Assembly (NCBI GenBank): GCA_035236585.1
Contig: CP141135.1
Location: 59,912,690 to 59,976,689, forward strand
Direction of reading: 5' to 3'
Source of the DNA: Warburgia ugandensis
Taxonomy: Eukaryota; Streptophyta; Magnoliopsida; Canellales; Canellaceae
DNA: 64,000 nt
A program made the translations under genes and the position numbers. Shown piece after piece: positions 36,101 through 43,369 of the stretch; within the stretch, counting starts at the first letter, position 1, and each line of letters opens with the position of its first letter. The notes beneath the pieces are model-generated. The model saw nothing but the letters and a program-made list of their open reading frames with translations. It was not told the origin of the DNA and did no database searches.

Positions 36101-36108
36101 CTGATTGA
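2174..36108 (+). CDS. ASHH2: Histone H3K36 methyltransferase, ASHH2/SDG8 (EFS) type, 3' part of gene
   Basis: Partial gene, 5' end outside the window. In this family the nuclear enzyme methylates histone H3 lysine 36 during transcription, using S-adenosylmethionine. Ten exons join in frame: 2174-2251, 12748-12804, 14520-15312, 15384-15439, 15961-16043, 16184-16266, 16360-16439, 29700-29779, 32910-32955 and 34702-36108. They total 2763 nt, or 920 codons plus TGA. All junctions inspected have GT and AG ends. In the visible protein, NHSC (residues 15-18) is the SET cofactor/pseudoknot motif, TFDYNY (50-55) the second SET motif, and C66, C68, C73 the post-SET cysteines. A conserved helical region follows, then [13 protein letters not shown] motifs and a proline-rich end ([11 protein letters not shown]). 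Order and C-terminal motifs match plant ASHH2 rather than the shorter ASHH3/ASHH4. No frameshift or stop is seen in the joined exons, so the gene is probably functional. Introns of 10.5 and 13.3 kb are full of transposons. Confidence 0.9.
3140..3989 (-). repeat. 3' LTR of the gypsy element, expanded by SINE and tandem duplication
   Basis: Homologous to 6262-6711 but 850 rather than 450 bp. The excess is a SINE at 3313-3493 and a tandem duplication of a 184-bp unit (3500-3683 and 3684-3867). The inside boundary reads GTCCCATCA, followed by the purine-rich tract on the opposite strand. Confidence 0.82.
3313..3493 (+). mobile_element. Au-type SINE inside LTR
   Basis: Starts GGGGAGCCTTGGCGCAATGG (tRNA-like A box), has GGTCACGGGTTCAAGG (B box), the TGCAAGGTAAGGCT and CTTGTGGTCCGC core, and ends GGGCTGCCC. 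A flanking imperfect duplication (agatta..gtgaaactatg, 3295-3312 and 3494-3511) marks the insertion. The other LTR lacks it. Confidence 0.88.
3990..4831 (-). other. Non-coding 3' part of the gypsy element
   Basis: Between the integrase end and the 3' LTR. It has no coding signal, apart from a local repeat of a short phrase (cccaatgtgnngtcttc..., near 4050, 4130 and 4195). Confidence 0.5.
4832..6261 (-). pseudogene. Gypsy pol remnant: RNase H, zinc finger, integrase
   Basis: Read on the minus strand from 6261 downward. An RNase H piece ([21 protein letters not shown], then [10 protein letters not shown] in a shifted frame) is followed by an HHCC integrase finger near 5700-5550 (ELHAG, C-R-T-C). 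The integrase core has [16 protein letters not shown] and [11 protein letters not shown], and then [15 protein letters not shown]. The last catalytic glutamate expected in the GQTE position reads lysine. An in-frame stop near 5340 and frameshifts further upstream show it is dead. The C-terminal part ends DHVMVHMRP at about 4832. Confidence 0.85.
6262..6711 (-). repeat. 5' LTR of the gypsy element
   Basis: 450 bp with TG...CA ends, aligning with 3140-3989 without the nested SINE and duplication. On its internal side it runs directly into RNase H coding sequence with no primer-binding site. Confidence 0.82.
6838..8960 (+). mobile_element. RTE-type LINE, 5'-truncated and decayed
   Basis: Aligns with the second half of the full-length RTE at 22598-26081, from the end of the endonuclease domain to the 3' tail. 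The 3' end has the family signature GACCCCTAAAGGGGATAAGG followed by TTGATGATGAT. The truncation lies near 6838; a target duplication is not clear. Confidence 0.88.
7546..8900 (+). pseudogene. RTE reverse transcriptase pseudogene
   Basis: Reverse transcriptase motifs are visible in pieces: [32 protein letters not shown] (7912-7965), LHQGLALS and MLFVDDIVL (the YxDD site, as FVDD). The C-terminal RLRWFGHVQ segment lies at 8728-8752. Stops and frameshifts (7773, 8273 and many after) break the frame. Confidence 0.85.
9044..9206 (+). mobile_element. RTE LINE 3' fragment with target duplication
   Basis: About 160 bp matching the extreme RTE 3' end (GGAAGGCCTAAAAGAACGTGG to CTTGATGATGAC). Flanked by imperfect 17-bp repeats, atttatttcatctggca (9027-9043) and atttatttggtctggta (9207-9223). 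A separate, strongly 5'-truncated insertion just downstream of the larger copy. Confidence 0.82.
10944..11054 (-). mobile_element. Au-type SINE, 5'-truncated, perfect TSD
   Basis: Minus-strand 3' half: the plus strand reads AAAGGGCAGCCCCGGTGCAC and stops after TTTTGCAAGAGGCTG, so the promoter half is missing. Identical 19-bp flanks (aaagtctgttgataatcta, 10925-10943 and 11055-11073) show a recent truncated retroposition. Confidence 0.9.
11881..12062 (+). mobile_element. Au-type SINE
   Basis: Full-length copy from GGGGTCCTTGGCGCAATGG to GCTGCCCTTT with A and B box regions. Imperfect 15-bp flanks (atatgagtttttccc, 11866-11880; atattagttttgctc, 12063-12077). Confidence 0.87.
12748..12804 (+). 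CDS. ASHH2: ASHH2 exon: SET domain, WMVNGE segment
   Basis: 19 codons in phase 0, between an acceptor (GTGCAG) and the donor GTAAAT. It reads [19 protein letters not shown] and joins the NHSC exon to the [10 protein letters not shown] exon, as in other plant ASHH2 proteins. It is isolated by 10.5 kb of intron upstream and 1.7 kb downstream. Confidence 0.9.
12805..14519 (+). other. ASHH2 intron of 1.7 kb
   Basis: GTAAAT donor, TGGTAG acceptor. It holds a perfect 20-bp inverted repeat at 13009-13053, listed separately. Open frames here (for example 13001-13351) have no recognisable family similarity and are treated as chance. Confidence 0.8.
13009..13053. repeat. Perfect 20-bp inverted repeat (hairpin)
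   Basis: Left arm 13009-13028 and right arm 13034-13053 are exact reverse complements around a 5-base loop (agaac). It lies about 200 bp after the 12748-12804 exon, within the intron. Confidence 0.9.
14520..15312 (+). CDS. ASHH2: ASHH2 exon: end of SET, post-SET and repeat-containing linker
   Basis: It starts after TGGTAG and ends one base into a codon before GTAATA. Residues [17 protein letters not shown] complete the SET domain. [14 protein letters not shown] is the post-SET zinc-binding segment. After the acidic DSDEEY, a Ser/Gln/Glu-rich linker contains five consecutive 20-residue units (14775-15074, phrase E[IV]SLQKEES). A basic stretch ([19 protein letters not shown]) ends the exon. 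The reading frame runs on to a stop at 15428, but the protein family shows that splicing at 15312 continues into [10 protein letters not shown]. Confidence 0.88.
14775..15074 (+). repeat. ASHH2: 60-bp in-frame tandem repeat, five units
   Basis: Five consecutive units of exactly 60 bp, each encoding 20 residues. Units begin [36 protein letters not shown] and YISSQEEDT, and a partial sixth begins KISSQ. The spacing is exact but the residues are diverged, so the duplication is not recent. Confidence 0.85.
15384..16439 (+). CDS. ASHH2: ASHH2 exon cluster: conserved helical region
   Basis: Four short exons (15384-15439, 15961-16043, 16184-16266, 16360-16439) with phases that fit exactly. They read [19 protein letters not shown], then [18 protein letters not shown], then [17 protein letters not shown], then [19 protein letters not shown]. 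The predicted fold is alpha-helical. It resembles a TFIIS-N-like helical bundle, but that is my impression from the leucine pattern and untested. The introns here are short (521, 140 and 93 bp), unlike their neighbours. Confidence 0.88.
15440..15960 (+). other. ASHH2 intron of 521 bp
   Basis: Between exons ending KRK and starting DAARGY. Contains an A16-type run near 15593-15608; nothing else assigned. Confidence 0.8.
16762..16815 (+). mobile_element. Au-type SINE fragment
   Basis: Only the 3' part (CTATAGACCCTTGTGGTCCG, CCCCTTCCCCGG, GGGCTGACC). Flanks share an approximate repeat (aaagctagagtac..aactat and aaagttaaagagtac..aactat). Confidence 0.7.
17107..17600. repeat. 122-bp minisatellite, about four copies
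   Basis: The phrase GTCAAAGAA recurs at 17107, 17229, 17351 and 17473, exactly 122 bp apart, with GCTTCTTCATCATCATATCTG and TCTGTTTCTGGAGTCTATG in each unit. The last copy has small deletions and decays near 17590. Open frames across it are by-products. Confidence 0.93.
21730..21752. repeat. (AT)n microsatellite
   Basis: About 11 AT dinucleotides. Confidence 0.95.
22633..22923. repeat. Inverted repeat in the RTE leader
   Basis: Arms 22633-22742 and 22811-22923 are imperfect reverse complements (GGGTTGCC... against ...GGCAACCC) around a 68-bp spacer. A second, direct repeat (CCTTGCCGGCTGGC and CCTGACGCAAG) occurs before the left arm (22605-22637) and in the spacer (22745-22772). Confidence 0.85.
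22934..26056 (+). pseudogene. RTE polyprotein pseudogene: endonuclease plus reverse transcriptase
   Basis: Order: N-terminal repeats; endonuclease/exonuclease/phosphatase domain ([69 protein letters not shown]), about 23240-23960; reverse transcriptase ([38 protein letters not shown]); and the C-terminal region with [12 protein letters not shown] and [11 protein letters not shown]. Defects: TAG replaces the conserved Trp at 23237-23239; TGA at 23993-23995; further stops around 24300-24800; a frameshift near 25050; TGA at 25604-25606. The second catalytic Asp of FADD reads Tyr. Inactive. Confidence 0.9.
22961..23166 (+). repeat. Three tandem 69-bp coding repeats in RTE N-terminus
   Basis: Units start near 22961, 23029 and 23098 with GCTAG and contain a GATGCGCTGCATCGGAT-like core. 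In frame they encode [36 protein letters not shown] and [17 protein letters not shown], directly upstream of the endonuclease domain. Confidence 0.88.
26323..26516 (-). mobile_element. Au-type SINE, full length
   Basis: On the plus strand it reads A14, GGGCAGCCCCGGTGCACGAAG, ... TTTTGCAAGAGGCTG, ... GTGACCTCAAGGTCAC, ... CAAGGCTCCCC, the reverse complement of a complete Au SINE. It is one of the least diverged copies here. Confidence 0.9.
26517..27032 (+). other. Intronic sequence with an internal short repeat
   Basis: Between the SINE and the microsatellite. The phrase GCATTTGGCCCAATTGCTAG occurs twice (about 26697 and 26774). No gene seen. Confidence 0.6.
27033..27122. repeat. Compound (CT)n(CA)n microsatellite
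   Basis: An interrupted CT-repeat run passing directly into about 18 CA repeats. Apparent frames of Leu-Ser and Thr-His repeats on both strands are artefacts of this tract. Confidence 0.97.
27715..29532. mobile_element. Candidate non-autonomous DNA transposon, 1.8 kb
   Basis: Terminal inverted repeats catggttgtaaatatc (27715-27730) and gatatttccaaccatg (29517-29532) match at 15 of 16 bases. They are flanked by near-identical 8-mers gtcattgt (27707-27714) and gtcattat (29533-29540). Subterminal sequence is also loosely similar in inverted orientation (gttgatgtcaa-like phrases). The inside is A-rich and has no transposase motif. The 8-bp duplication suggests hAT or a related superfamily, but the ends are not a known hAT terminus, so the class is open. 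Confidence 0.5.
29700..29779 (+). CDS. ASHH2: ASHH2 exon: continuation of helical region
   Basis: 80 nt after TTGCAG, reading [20 protein letters not shown] and ending two bases into a serine codon before GTTAGA. It follows a 13.3-kb intron. The family motif order (RKLLK, then VLEFLA) confirms the join across that intron. Confidence 0.9.
29964..30282 (+). mobile_element. RTE LINE 3' fragment
   Basis: Matches the last 300 bp of the RTE (AATTAGAAATGAAAATATT, GATGGTTTGGACATGTCCAA, GACCCCTAATTAGGATAAG, TTGATGGTGATGA). It is decayed and 5'-truncated. The C-terminal WFGHV phrase is still readable. Confidence 0.85.
32291..32460. repeat. Imperfect tandem repeat, three units
   Basis: The phrase ggatttaactgtttccaggg plus tta recurs near 32294, 32370 and 32427, with intervening ACTAAGCTAC(A/G)AACT in the first two gaps. 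Confidence 0.75.
32910..32955 (+). CDS. ASHH2: ASHH2 exon: 46-nt microexon-like segment
   Basis: 46 nt between GTGCAG and GTACTG, reading [16 protein letters not shown] when its first base completes the preceding serine codon. It returns the frame to phase 0 for the last exon ([10 protein letters not shown]). Confidence 0.88.
32956..34701 (+). other. ASHH2 intron of 1.7 kb with a local duplication
   Basis: GTACTG donor, TCTGCAG acceptor. A roughly 123-bp segment (33460-33582) is followed by an imperfect copy (33583-33680) sharing ACATGAACTGC, TATGAAGTGGACAAATTG and CTGCTTATGTCC, with a short CA run between. Nothing else assigned. Confidence 0.75.
34702..36108 (+). CDS. ASHH2: ASHH2 last exon: proline-rich C-terminus
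   Basis: 469 codons including the TGA at 36106-36108. Order: [19 protein letters not shown] closes the helical region; a His/Arg-rich stretch follows; then [15 protein letters not shown]; a PPGF/RGF repeat patch (about 35250-35365, phrases [10 protein letters not shown] and [10 protein letters not shown]); [38 protein letters not shown]; and RRYFKQQKW near the end. These blocks are diagnostic of ASHH2-type proteins. The start is set by the TCTGCAG acceptor, not by the upstream in-frame ATG at 34672. Confidence 0.92.
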   Translation, partial: VHQMALRFRDKYIPRTIGKVNLSDRDCGKFDSQSGHCNRFRHWHDHGPRYSDAICITPTNLLPTLPDTNTFQTRLASSQQGNGAPSTDNDSLNGTKKTRKRKSRWDQPEETNPDLHAPPPSDAQIIEANLNSEKELGSQQPEICVVVSDQASDVNREAKKSRGYGDGCLSSQDEAAVQNVVEDSLPGFSHKDAPPGFPHMDGDASRGFSPMDDDAPPGFPSLPKNSQDPSRVYSSTGTVSDSQLQAPHLSIPCEAVTGLHQARFLSHLPVSHGVPLDLVQQLGTPRLEPGERWVVAPAMPFYPFPPLPLFPRGEANPPGVPPAAYSGTEERLGEAAQNATGHGNTTAPSVISGVRPPKVAATGARNPENADRGRWLSGGLGRRYFKQQKWNNRGYQKVAPWIRYRDHWGSKGNNHMRNELTSGGAGNMIDNDGTCRIGNINGTITGGSCSGSLNSRFHQPQQHQCHPD

Positions 36109-38510
36109 AAAAAAATTAGCAGTGGCAACATTCTCTCTTCCTCTCTGTATTTCTTGATTCTTTTTCAACACTCCTTTGCAAGTGAATTATCCAATTCAAT
36201 TTATATCCGCGAAAATTCTTAATTCATTTCTAGCTTGCTGAGGGCAATCTGATCTCTTTTGCCAGTCAATCTTGCATGTAATACAGTACAGCAAATGCAA
36301 ATAACAAGCAACATGTTATAGTGGCCTCCTAACTTTGAAAGGTTTCCTGGTACGGATACACTGCCACACTAGAACTTTTTGCTGTGAAAAAGTGAGCAGG
36401 GGCCTTACCCTTGCAGCAAGCAGAAACTTCGATGGTTAACATTACTGCTTTTCATATCATGAACAGTTTGGTGCAGTGAAGTTATACCTGTTGATGATCG
36501 TTGTTTTTAATCCATTCACATGGGACCCAGGGGCCAGGACGAGTCCTATGTGGAGGCTGGACCGTAGCTGTTCACAACAAAATGACAGAAATTATCAATA
36601 CCTTGCAATGGAAATTCCACATTGTTTATTCAAGCAGTTACGTTCATCATCACATTTTATTTGCTGTAATACTCGGATTATCAAAGAGCATTGAACTGGG
36701 ATGCGAGAAGAGATTATTTGGTGGCAGATAATTACCGAAAATATTTTGTTTGTTTTTCCTTGCGATAAGGGCCCTAAAAGAGGACTATCTTAACATTGCA
36801 TTTGCATGGTCAAGTCTAGCTCGTCTTTAATTTTCTGTCTGAAATTATTGCGTTGGTTGTCTGATTATGGACGACTCAAGCTGAAAAAGAAGGGCAGCCT
36901 CACTGTCATATGCGGGGTTCAGGAAAGGGGTGGACCACATGGGTCAATAGTACGTAGTTTTAAATGCAATGTAAGAGACTGTTTTCACACCTTAAATGAC
37001 TCAAGACATAATCTCAGTTTAAGGGTCCGAGGCCACACGTCGTGCGCTGGGGATAAAAGACAACTTGCCGCTTGCACCCTTAACTGCTAGAGACTCATTT
37101 CCAGATCGAAGGACTTGACCAATGGGCTTCCTTCAAAAAGCTTCCGGAAAGTCGAAAAATGTGGAAGCAGAAGTCTTTATGATGATCACGTAGGGAGTCT
37201 CTAGTCATGCTAATGATCTTCAGATTGAGGAATTAGTGATTCTCACCGTCGATTCTTACTTGCCGCTGCTCGCCATCTCTTGCACCAGAGTTTAGGTGCC
37301 AAAAATTTTCCTGTTTCAAAGGATTGCAGTCTGCTTTGGAGGACGCAATCATCCAATAGAAAGAAGTCACCTTTGTGATTGTTTTTGTCCCACAGCTAAG
37401 TTATTACCTATGACTTCTACTGATTCTACGCACTTTGGAGTGGTTTCAAAATTAGCAAGCCTTTCGCTATTGTTGAGCGGTGGATTCTGAAAGCCCACGG
37501 CCCACACCTTTGGATGAGATATTGGGACCTAGACCATCTCTGCATTCCGATTCAGATGAATGGCTTGAATTTTTGGAAACTTCAAACAAATGGGGTCAAC
37601 CTGGGCCTTTGATATACACATGATACGGTGTCATACTAGGCCTGTAACATAGCATTTCCCATGCAATGCAGCTTGTTTAAGACCAAAAAAGAGGCTTCCT
37701 TGACTCACGTTGTTTGAAAGCTCTGTTTAGGAGAAAATTATATCAGCTTCATTCATAAATAAAAGTATTACAACCTTGCTCTCAGACAAACTCTCGCACA
37801 ATACATCCCCCACACTGAAAGAGAATCTTACATAATACAAATGCAGACCTTTCTATTCTACGACCCGGTTTTATTATTCTCCCAGTACTATTCCTAAAGA
37901 CTCTTCTTCCCATAGTTGACATAATAAGTTGGCAGAAAAAGTGAATCACCAAAATATTTAAGAAGCTTGAAGTAAATGTAGCATCTCCTGTCTCCACGTT
38001 CCTATAGATCTTCAGAACTTATGCCAAACTAAAATATGCAACAATTATAGTACTTAGTTATTGCATAATTTACTCCCCTCTATCTTCCATGACCAGTACC
38101 TGATGGTAGCTTGATATAAACACAAATCACCAAGGTCACGCCAAGTGCTGCTGCAAGAACTGATCTTGTACAAGAAGAGAAAAACCCAACACTTACAAAA
38201 TATCACTCTTTTTAACAATTTAAGGTGAAAGAACTCAACACAAAACAAACAAACCGCATTCCAACTACCCTAAACCCAACACAGATACAAATACACAGTT
38301 GATCCCCTCCCATAATAAAGCTAGGAGTAATAAATCCCTTATGACCACCCAATGTTTTTGTCTTCCCCACACCTCATTTACATCAAAGAATGAAATTAAC
38401 TAATTTTACTAATTAACACGTCAACTTGATGTGCATTCCCACTACTCTTTGCTTCTTCCCCAACCTTTATTCATCTTGATGATTTACTCTAGAATTGTTC
38501 TTGGTACTTG
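36109..38510. other. Convergent intergenic region (3' sides of ASHH2 and TCHQD)
   Basis: Lies between the two stop codons, so it should hold both 3' untranslated regions. A decayed SINE is at 36887-36990. I see no additional gene; poly(A) sites cannot be set from sequence alone. Confidence 0.65.
36887..36990 (-). mobile_element. Au-type SINE, partial and diverged
   Basis: On the plus strand: AAGGGCAGCCTCACTG, ATGCGGGGTTCAGGAAAGG, TAGTACGTAGTTTTAAATGC, GAGACTGTTTTCACACCTTAAA. It lacks the head beyond the B-box side. Confidence 0.7.
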
Positions 38511-39394
38511 TTAGTACCTTTTGAGCATGCTTCTGATGCAAACAAAAAGCATTGTCTTCACAAGCGTTTTATACTTTCTCCAACCTGAGAAATGCTTGCC
38601 AATAACTACTTTGTAACTGGGACGAAGTTTCACCACCTTCCAGTACTCGGCTATTTTTGGCCTGCTACTGATGTATTCTGCTTCCAAGTTCAGAAGTGTA
38701 ATGCGTGCTAGAATTGGGATAAACATCGAATCTGCCATGCTGAACTCTTCACCAGCCAAATATAACGTCTGATTTAGCTGCAACTCTGCTTCATCAAGGA
38801 GTCTGATTAGCTGCTCCTCACTTCGTTTCAGAACATTTGGGTCCTTCAACTTGTCTTCCATTTCATATGCATCTCGCAGCTTCAAGTGGTAGACGCTAGC
38901 TAGATCAGGTGACTCAGCCATCCGAGCAATCACAACCCTCCTTATGAATTTGGAAACAAAGAGTCGTAACCTCTCAGGAACTTGTGACAGCGTGAATATC
39001 CTGGAACTCCAACCTTGAATCTTTTGCATCCATTCGATAACTTCTCTACCATTAGCAGGAAGTCTATCACCTCTTGATGAGACTACAACTCTTTCTATGT
39101 ACCTGTCAAATTTGAGATCACCTGAGAGTTCTGCTTGCTGAAACATCCAGAAAGAAGAGAAGCCAAACTTACAAATGAGACTTACTGGATTATCTCAATA
39201 GTTTCGAAGATAATGTGAGTGCCATTCTGAAAGACAGGCAGCTTTGCAGACGGATTCATACGAAAGAATGTAGAATCCATATTCTTGCCAGTGAGAGGAT
39301 TGACATGATACGATGTGTAGTCAATGCTTTTCTCCTCTAATGCAAGCCGAACCTTTTGACTGTCCAAAGAGTAAGGATGATGATAAAGCTGCAT
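38511..39394 (-). CDS. TCHQD: Glutathione S-transferase, TCHQD class
   Basis: Complete two-exon gene: exon 1 39394-39186, intron 39185-39103 (83 bp, GTAAGT...GACAG), exon 2 39102-38511. The joined product is 266 aa, the usual TCHQD length. The splice falls inside codon 70 and gives IEIIQ-YIERV; reading on from the in-frame ATG at 39146 would put intron sequence into the protein. The N-terminal thioredoxin-like domain (about 1-75) has YHHPYSLDSQKVRLALEEK, NPSAKLPVF with the cis-proline P53, and the E64-T65 glutathione-binding pair. The C-terminal helical domain has ARMAESPDLASVYHLKLRDA, YLAGEEFSMADSMFIPILAR and WRKYKTLVK. The C-terminal end (MLFVCIRSMLKRY) is hydrophobic and basic. The class is named for similarity to bacterial tetrachlorohydroquinone dehalogenases; the natural substrate is not established. 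No defects seen. Confidence 0.93.
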
Positions 39395-40402
39395 GGTTTT
39401 CTCAACATCACCTCCTTGATTTTATTGATTGCAAAAAATTTGAGTGTTGCTTATAATTTTTTTTTGCTGCATGATAAACTTCTGTTAGTAGAGGCTATAA
39501 GTTTTGCACCTACAATATAATCTAAAGTTAGTAGCATTTTGTTCAGCATACACCAAAGTCATTCAAATTTAAATTAAAAAAAGGAAACCACAAAATAAAA
39601 TTCACTAAGAATGAGATGATGTTACAAACAGTCTGCCTAGACAGATGGGAAATAAAATTCCACACTACGAGTTATTATTCAAGGAAACACAAGAAAAAGA
39701 AGCAGCAATCGCACTCTAATAAGTATGATTAGTTATTATCTGCCCTAGATTATTGGAAACAAGCTTCAGCAATCTAACAAGACAGAAGCGTGCTTACCAG
39801 ATATTCAGGTTGTTCTAGACTTTGCCGAGCCAACAGTAGTTATTCTTCAACAAGCTGGTTCTGTTACAACCATCTAAACCTCCTTTTTGCCTCCCTTGAA
39901 ACAAAGACTTAATTTGATACTTTTCCATCCTTTTACTGGGTTCTTTTCATAGTTTCTTCTCTTTTTATATATGGGCTTCAACGTATAAAAACATTCCTCT
40001 TATTTAACCTTTCAACACTACCGATGCTTTCTCGTCCACACTACCGATGTTCTAGCAACATTCCCTCCTAGACACCTCCAGCTGTATACTCTGGAAAACA
40101 GCAGAACCTAACCAACTACTATCCCAAGAAATTGCCATTAATTAAAAGCCTGTAGGTTCAGATATTGCTTCCATGTTGTCTATTTCATCTCCTCACTTAC
40201 CATTTACCTGAAGAGCTAAATTATATAGTTTGTCCAGTCTCTAAGTTTTTTTCTCCATCCTATACAACCTATACTTCTTCTAAAACCCATATTATAGTTT
40301 TCAGATGCTTAAGTCCATTCACAGTGGGAAGATGAAAAGGAGAAGAAATGAAAGCAGTAGAAAAGGATCATGTGGGATCCAGTTTAGCTGCTCAGTGTCA
40401 AA
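39395..40402. other. Upstream region of TCHQD
   Basis: A/T-rich sequence 5' of the TCHQD start codon, expected to hold its leader and promoter. I could not place a TATA box or transcription start with confidence. Confidence 0.5.
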
Positions 40403-41447
40403 ACATGCTTGGATGCAAGTGGTACATATTGGTTAGCACTAGCAAGATGGATCTGAAGATTGATATATTCTGGAGATTTCATACAAATTCATGAGATAAA
40501 TTATCAAGAAATACTCTCTCATGTGGCTGAGGTCAAATCAGTCAGGGTAATGCTGTCCTTGGCTATTAATTCAGATCCAGTCATCTAGATGTGAAGAATT
40601 CCTTTCTGCACATCTAGGTGATTACGGAGGCAATACGTGGCCTACACAGTCATCCCATGCATGGTCTGAAAGATTTAGCTTGTCAAGCTGCATATTGGAT
40701 TTGAAAAGAATTGTGTGATACCATTCGAACAACACTAAATGAGATGAGAGAAGAAGAAGAATCAACACTTGTTATGTTGACTCAAAACCTAGTAACGGCG
40801 TAAGGTTGAAAAAGTAACACGATGAAGTATTTGAAGTAAAGAACTTGGTCATCTTAAATATTTTCCACCTACTGAACTGACCAGATTGAATCATGGCATT
40901 TTCAAACCCTACTAAAAGCACAAGCAAGATGGATAAGTGTTAACACATGCTTAAATGCAAGTGGTATATTATTAAGCACAAGCAAGATGGATCTGAAGAT
41001 TCATATACTCCAGATCCTTACATATAAATTTGTGAGATAAACTATCAAGAAATGTTCTCTCATGTGGCTGCAGTCAAATAAGTCAGGGCAATGCTGTCCT
41101 TGGCTACTAATTCAGATTCTCGTCACCTAGATGCAAAGAATTCCTTTCTGCACATATAGGTGACGATGAAGGTAATGCATGGCCTAAACAGTCATCCCAT
41201 GCATGGTTTGACAGATTTAGCATGTCAGGTTGCACGTTGGATTTGAAAAAAATTGTCTGATATCATTCTATCTTCACTAAATGAGATGGGAGAAGAAGAA
41301 TAATCACAGTGGTCCATGTTGATGAGCATAAGGTCAGAAAAGGAATTTGGGAAAGTCTCTGAAGTAAAGACCTTGGTCATCTTAAATACTTTTAACCTAC
41401 TGAAGTGACCAGATTAAATGATTCCATGTTCAGACCCTAGTAAAAGC
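40403..41447. repeat. Tandem duplication, unit about 542 bp
   Basis: Unit 1 (40403-40944) and unit 2 (40945-about 41447) share long stretches such as AGCAAGATGGATCTGAAGAT, GGCAATGCTGTCCTTGGCTA-like and TTGGTCATCTTAAATA, with scattered substitutions and small indels. Each unit carries a CAGTCATCCCATGCATGGT phrase. It lies 1.0-2.1 kb upstream of TCHQD. Confidence 0.9.
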
Positions 41448-42616
41448 ATGTTATTGACCCTTTGAAAGAAATGGACACCTGGAAGCAAAACCTAGAGTAT
41501 TGTAGGGAACCAAGCCCCATACTAGATGAATGGTAGGGTAAGCAGATCACAATCAAAGGACAAATCAGAAACAAAAGGTTCACCTCATCATCATTAGCCA
41601 CACAGTCTGTAATTTGAGTATATTCAGTTGATTATGCATTGACTAATATCCACAAACTTGGAAGATGCCCATAGGATCTAGCAATGGTGTTTTGTATGGA
41701 AGAGGAGCCATAAGATTACAGAAGGATATGGTGATGCATATCAGGCTGGTTATTATCTCGATCATCCATCTACAAGCAGTTGTGGCACAAACATTGAAGG
41801 TAACATTTTTTCTTGACATTAAGAAACAAGCTCTGGTAGTGAGATCTCGTTGGAAATAGGATCATATGGTTCATATCATATGTATGATGTGAGTTTTATC
41901 TGAAAAAATGGTAGTCCCATAAATCTTTACTATGAGTATCATTCAGCTCTTCATATCATCTCTAGTCCTAGCTTTCATGAGAGGGTGAAACATATTAAGG
42001 TCGGTTTTCATTTAGTTAATGAACAGGTTGTTGAAATAAGTGCAACAGATCCAAATGGGGGTATCACTCGTACAAAAGAAGACAAGTAATGTTAATTTGG
42101 CAGAAATTTCAGCAGTGAATTGTGGATAACTCAAGATTTGTTAGTGTTAAAGAAGGCAGAATGAGTGAACAGCAGGTTTGTTCAGAAGGTTGTACAATGA
42201 CTTAGAAATACAAGGCTATTGAGAATTCTCAGCAAGCTGGTGGGCAATAACAGATAGGCATGATTAAGCTACTACAGGCAAATGTGAAATCAAACAATAA
42301 CATTAAGAATGCACTACAACAGGAGAGTGACTGGCACCTTCAGGGCATATTTTGACAGGACCTGAAGTAGCAGCCTACAAAAAGAAGAATTAAACTAGTG
42401 AAGTATTATAGGCAAACAAACAAAGCAAAGAACAATACACACACACATATATGGGGAGTGGTAATTTTAGTAAGTTGCTGCAGGTATAAAGAGCAGGTGA
42501 CATTTAATTGGCCAGGGAAAAGTTTCTAAACTGCTGTTTCCTTTGACTTTTTCTGTTTTCTACTTTTCCCCGGCCAATCAGCTGTTACCTGCTCTCAGCA
42601 ATGCTCTCTCTGTGAC

Positions 42617-42619
<3 letters not shown>

Positions 42620-42655
<36 letters not shown>
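42620..42655. repeat. (GT)n microsatellite
   Basis: About 17 GT dinucleotides. Confidence 0.96.
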
Positions 42656-42656
<1 letters not shown>

Positions 42657-43093
42657 TTGAATGGTGACACCATCATGTATACTCTTGAGAAGAAAAAAAG
42701 GCCTAAGCTTGAGATGAGCTACAGCACAAAATAGAAGTTAAAACGTTTTATACAATAAATTTGAACTTGTCTGATAAACTGTAGTAAGGACAAAGTCTGC
42801 AATAATTAGATTACCTACAACCTGTGCACTAGAAGATTTCTGAAAGGAAGGACGGCAGGTCTTACACTAGAACAAGATACTGTCGATCAGACTTATCCAA
42901 CAAAGCTAGACAAAAGTGGTTATATGAGGAAGAGAGATGCATACATTTTGCAAGATTAAGATACTTCGGGTTTCTAATAGATTGTATATTGTTGTCCATG
43001 TTGCAGATTAAGTTACCCTGTGGTATATGGCAACAAAATTATATGTTAATGTTGACAAAATCACCACGTGCAATACTCATGCAAAAAATTGCA

Positions 43094-43369
43094 TTACATG
43101 AGAAGCTTTTGCATTTCCGTCCAGAGCTGATTTACTTCGTCTAGTTCAGCAGCAGAACGACTTGGTCCTGCAAGTATTTGCAGTTTTGTATCTAGAACCT
43201 TTTGGACGATACAACTAATAATAAGCCAGTGTTTCACAAACTGTTCATCATGCTTATGGGAGAGTTCACATGGAAACAATGACAGAAATAAACAACTGGA
43301 GATGACCAAATTGAGCATGAGCATGACAAGAGAGGAGTGGCATCCTCTGCACACAAGTTTTTTCAACAA
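43094..43369 (-). CDS. Unrecognised 91-codon open frame, possible exon
   Basis: Ends VQKVLDTKLQILAGP...DEVNQLWTEMQKLLM, which has a helix-like composition, and a CTTGCAG acceptor-like site precedes the GPSRSAAELDE segment. I do not recognise a family. It may be a genuine last exon of an unannotated minus-strand gene or chance. Confidence 0.2.
   Translation of the reverse strand: MLKKLVCRGCHSSLVMLMLNLVISSCLFLSLFPCELSHKHDEQFVKHWLIISCIVQKVLDTKLQILAGPSRSAAELDEVNQLWTEMQKLLM

Noticed and set aside
38511-39146. 211-codon frame starting at the ATG at 39146 as the second TCHQD exon start
   Set aside because: The family requires IEIIQ joined to YIERV, which places the acceptor at 39103 and makes the MFQQAELSG segment intron.
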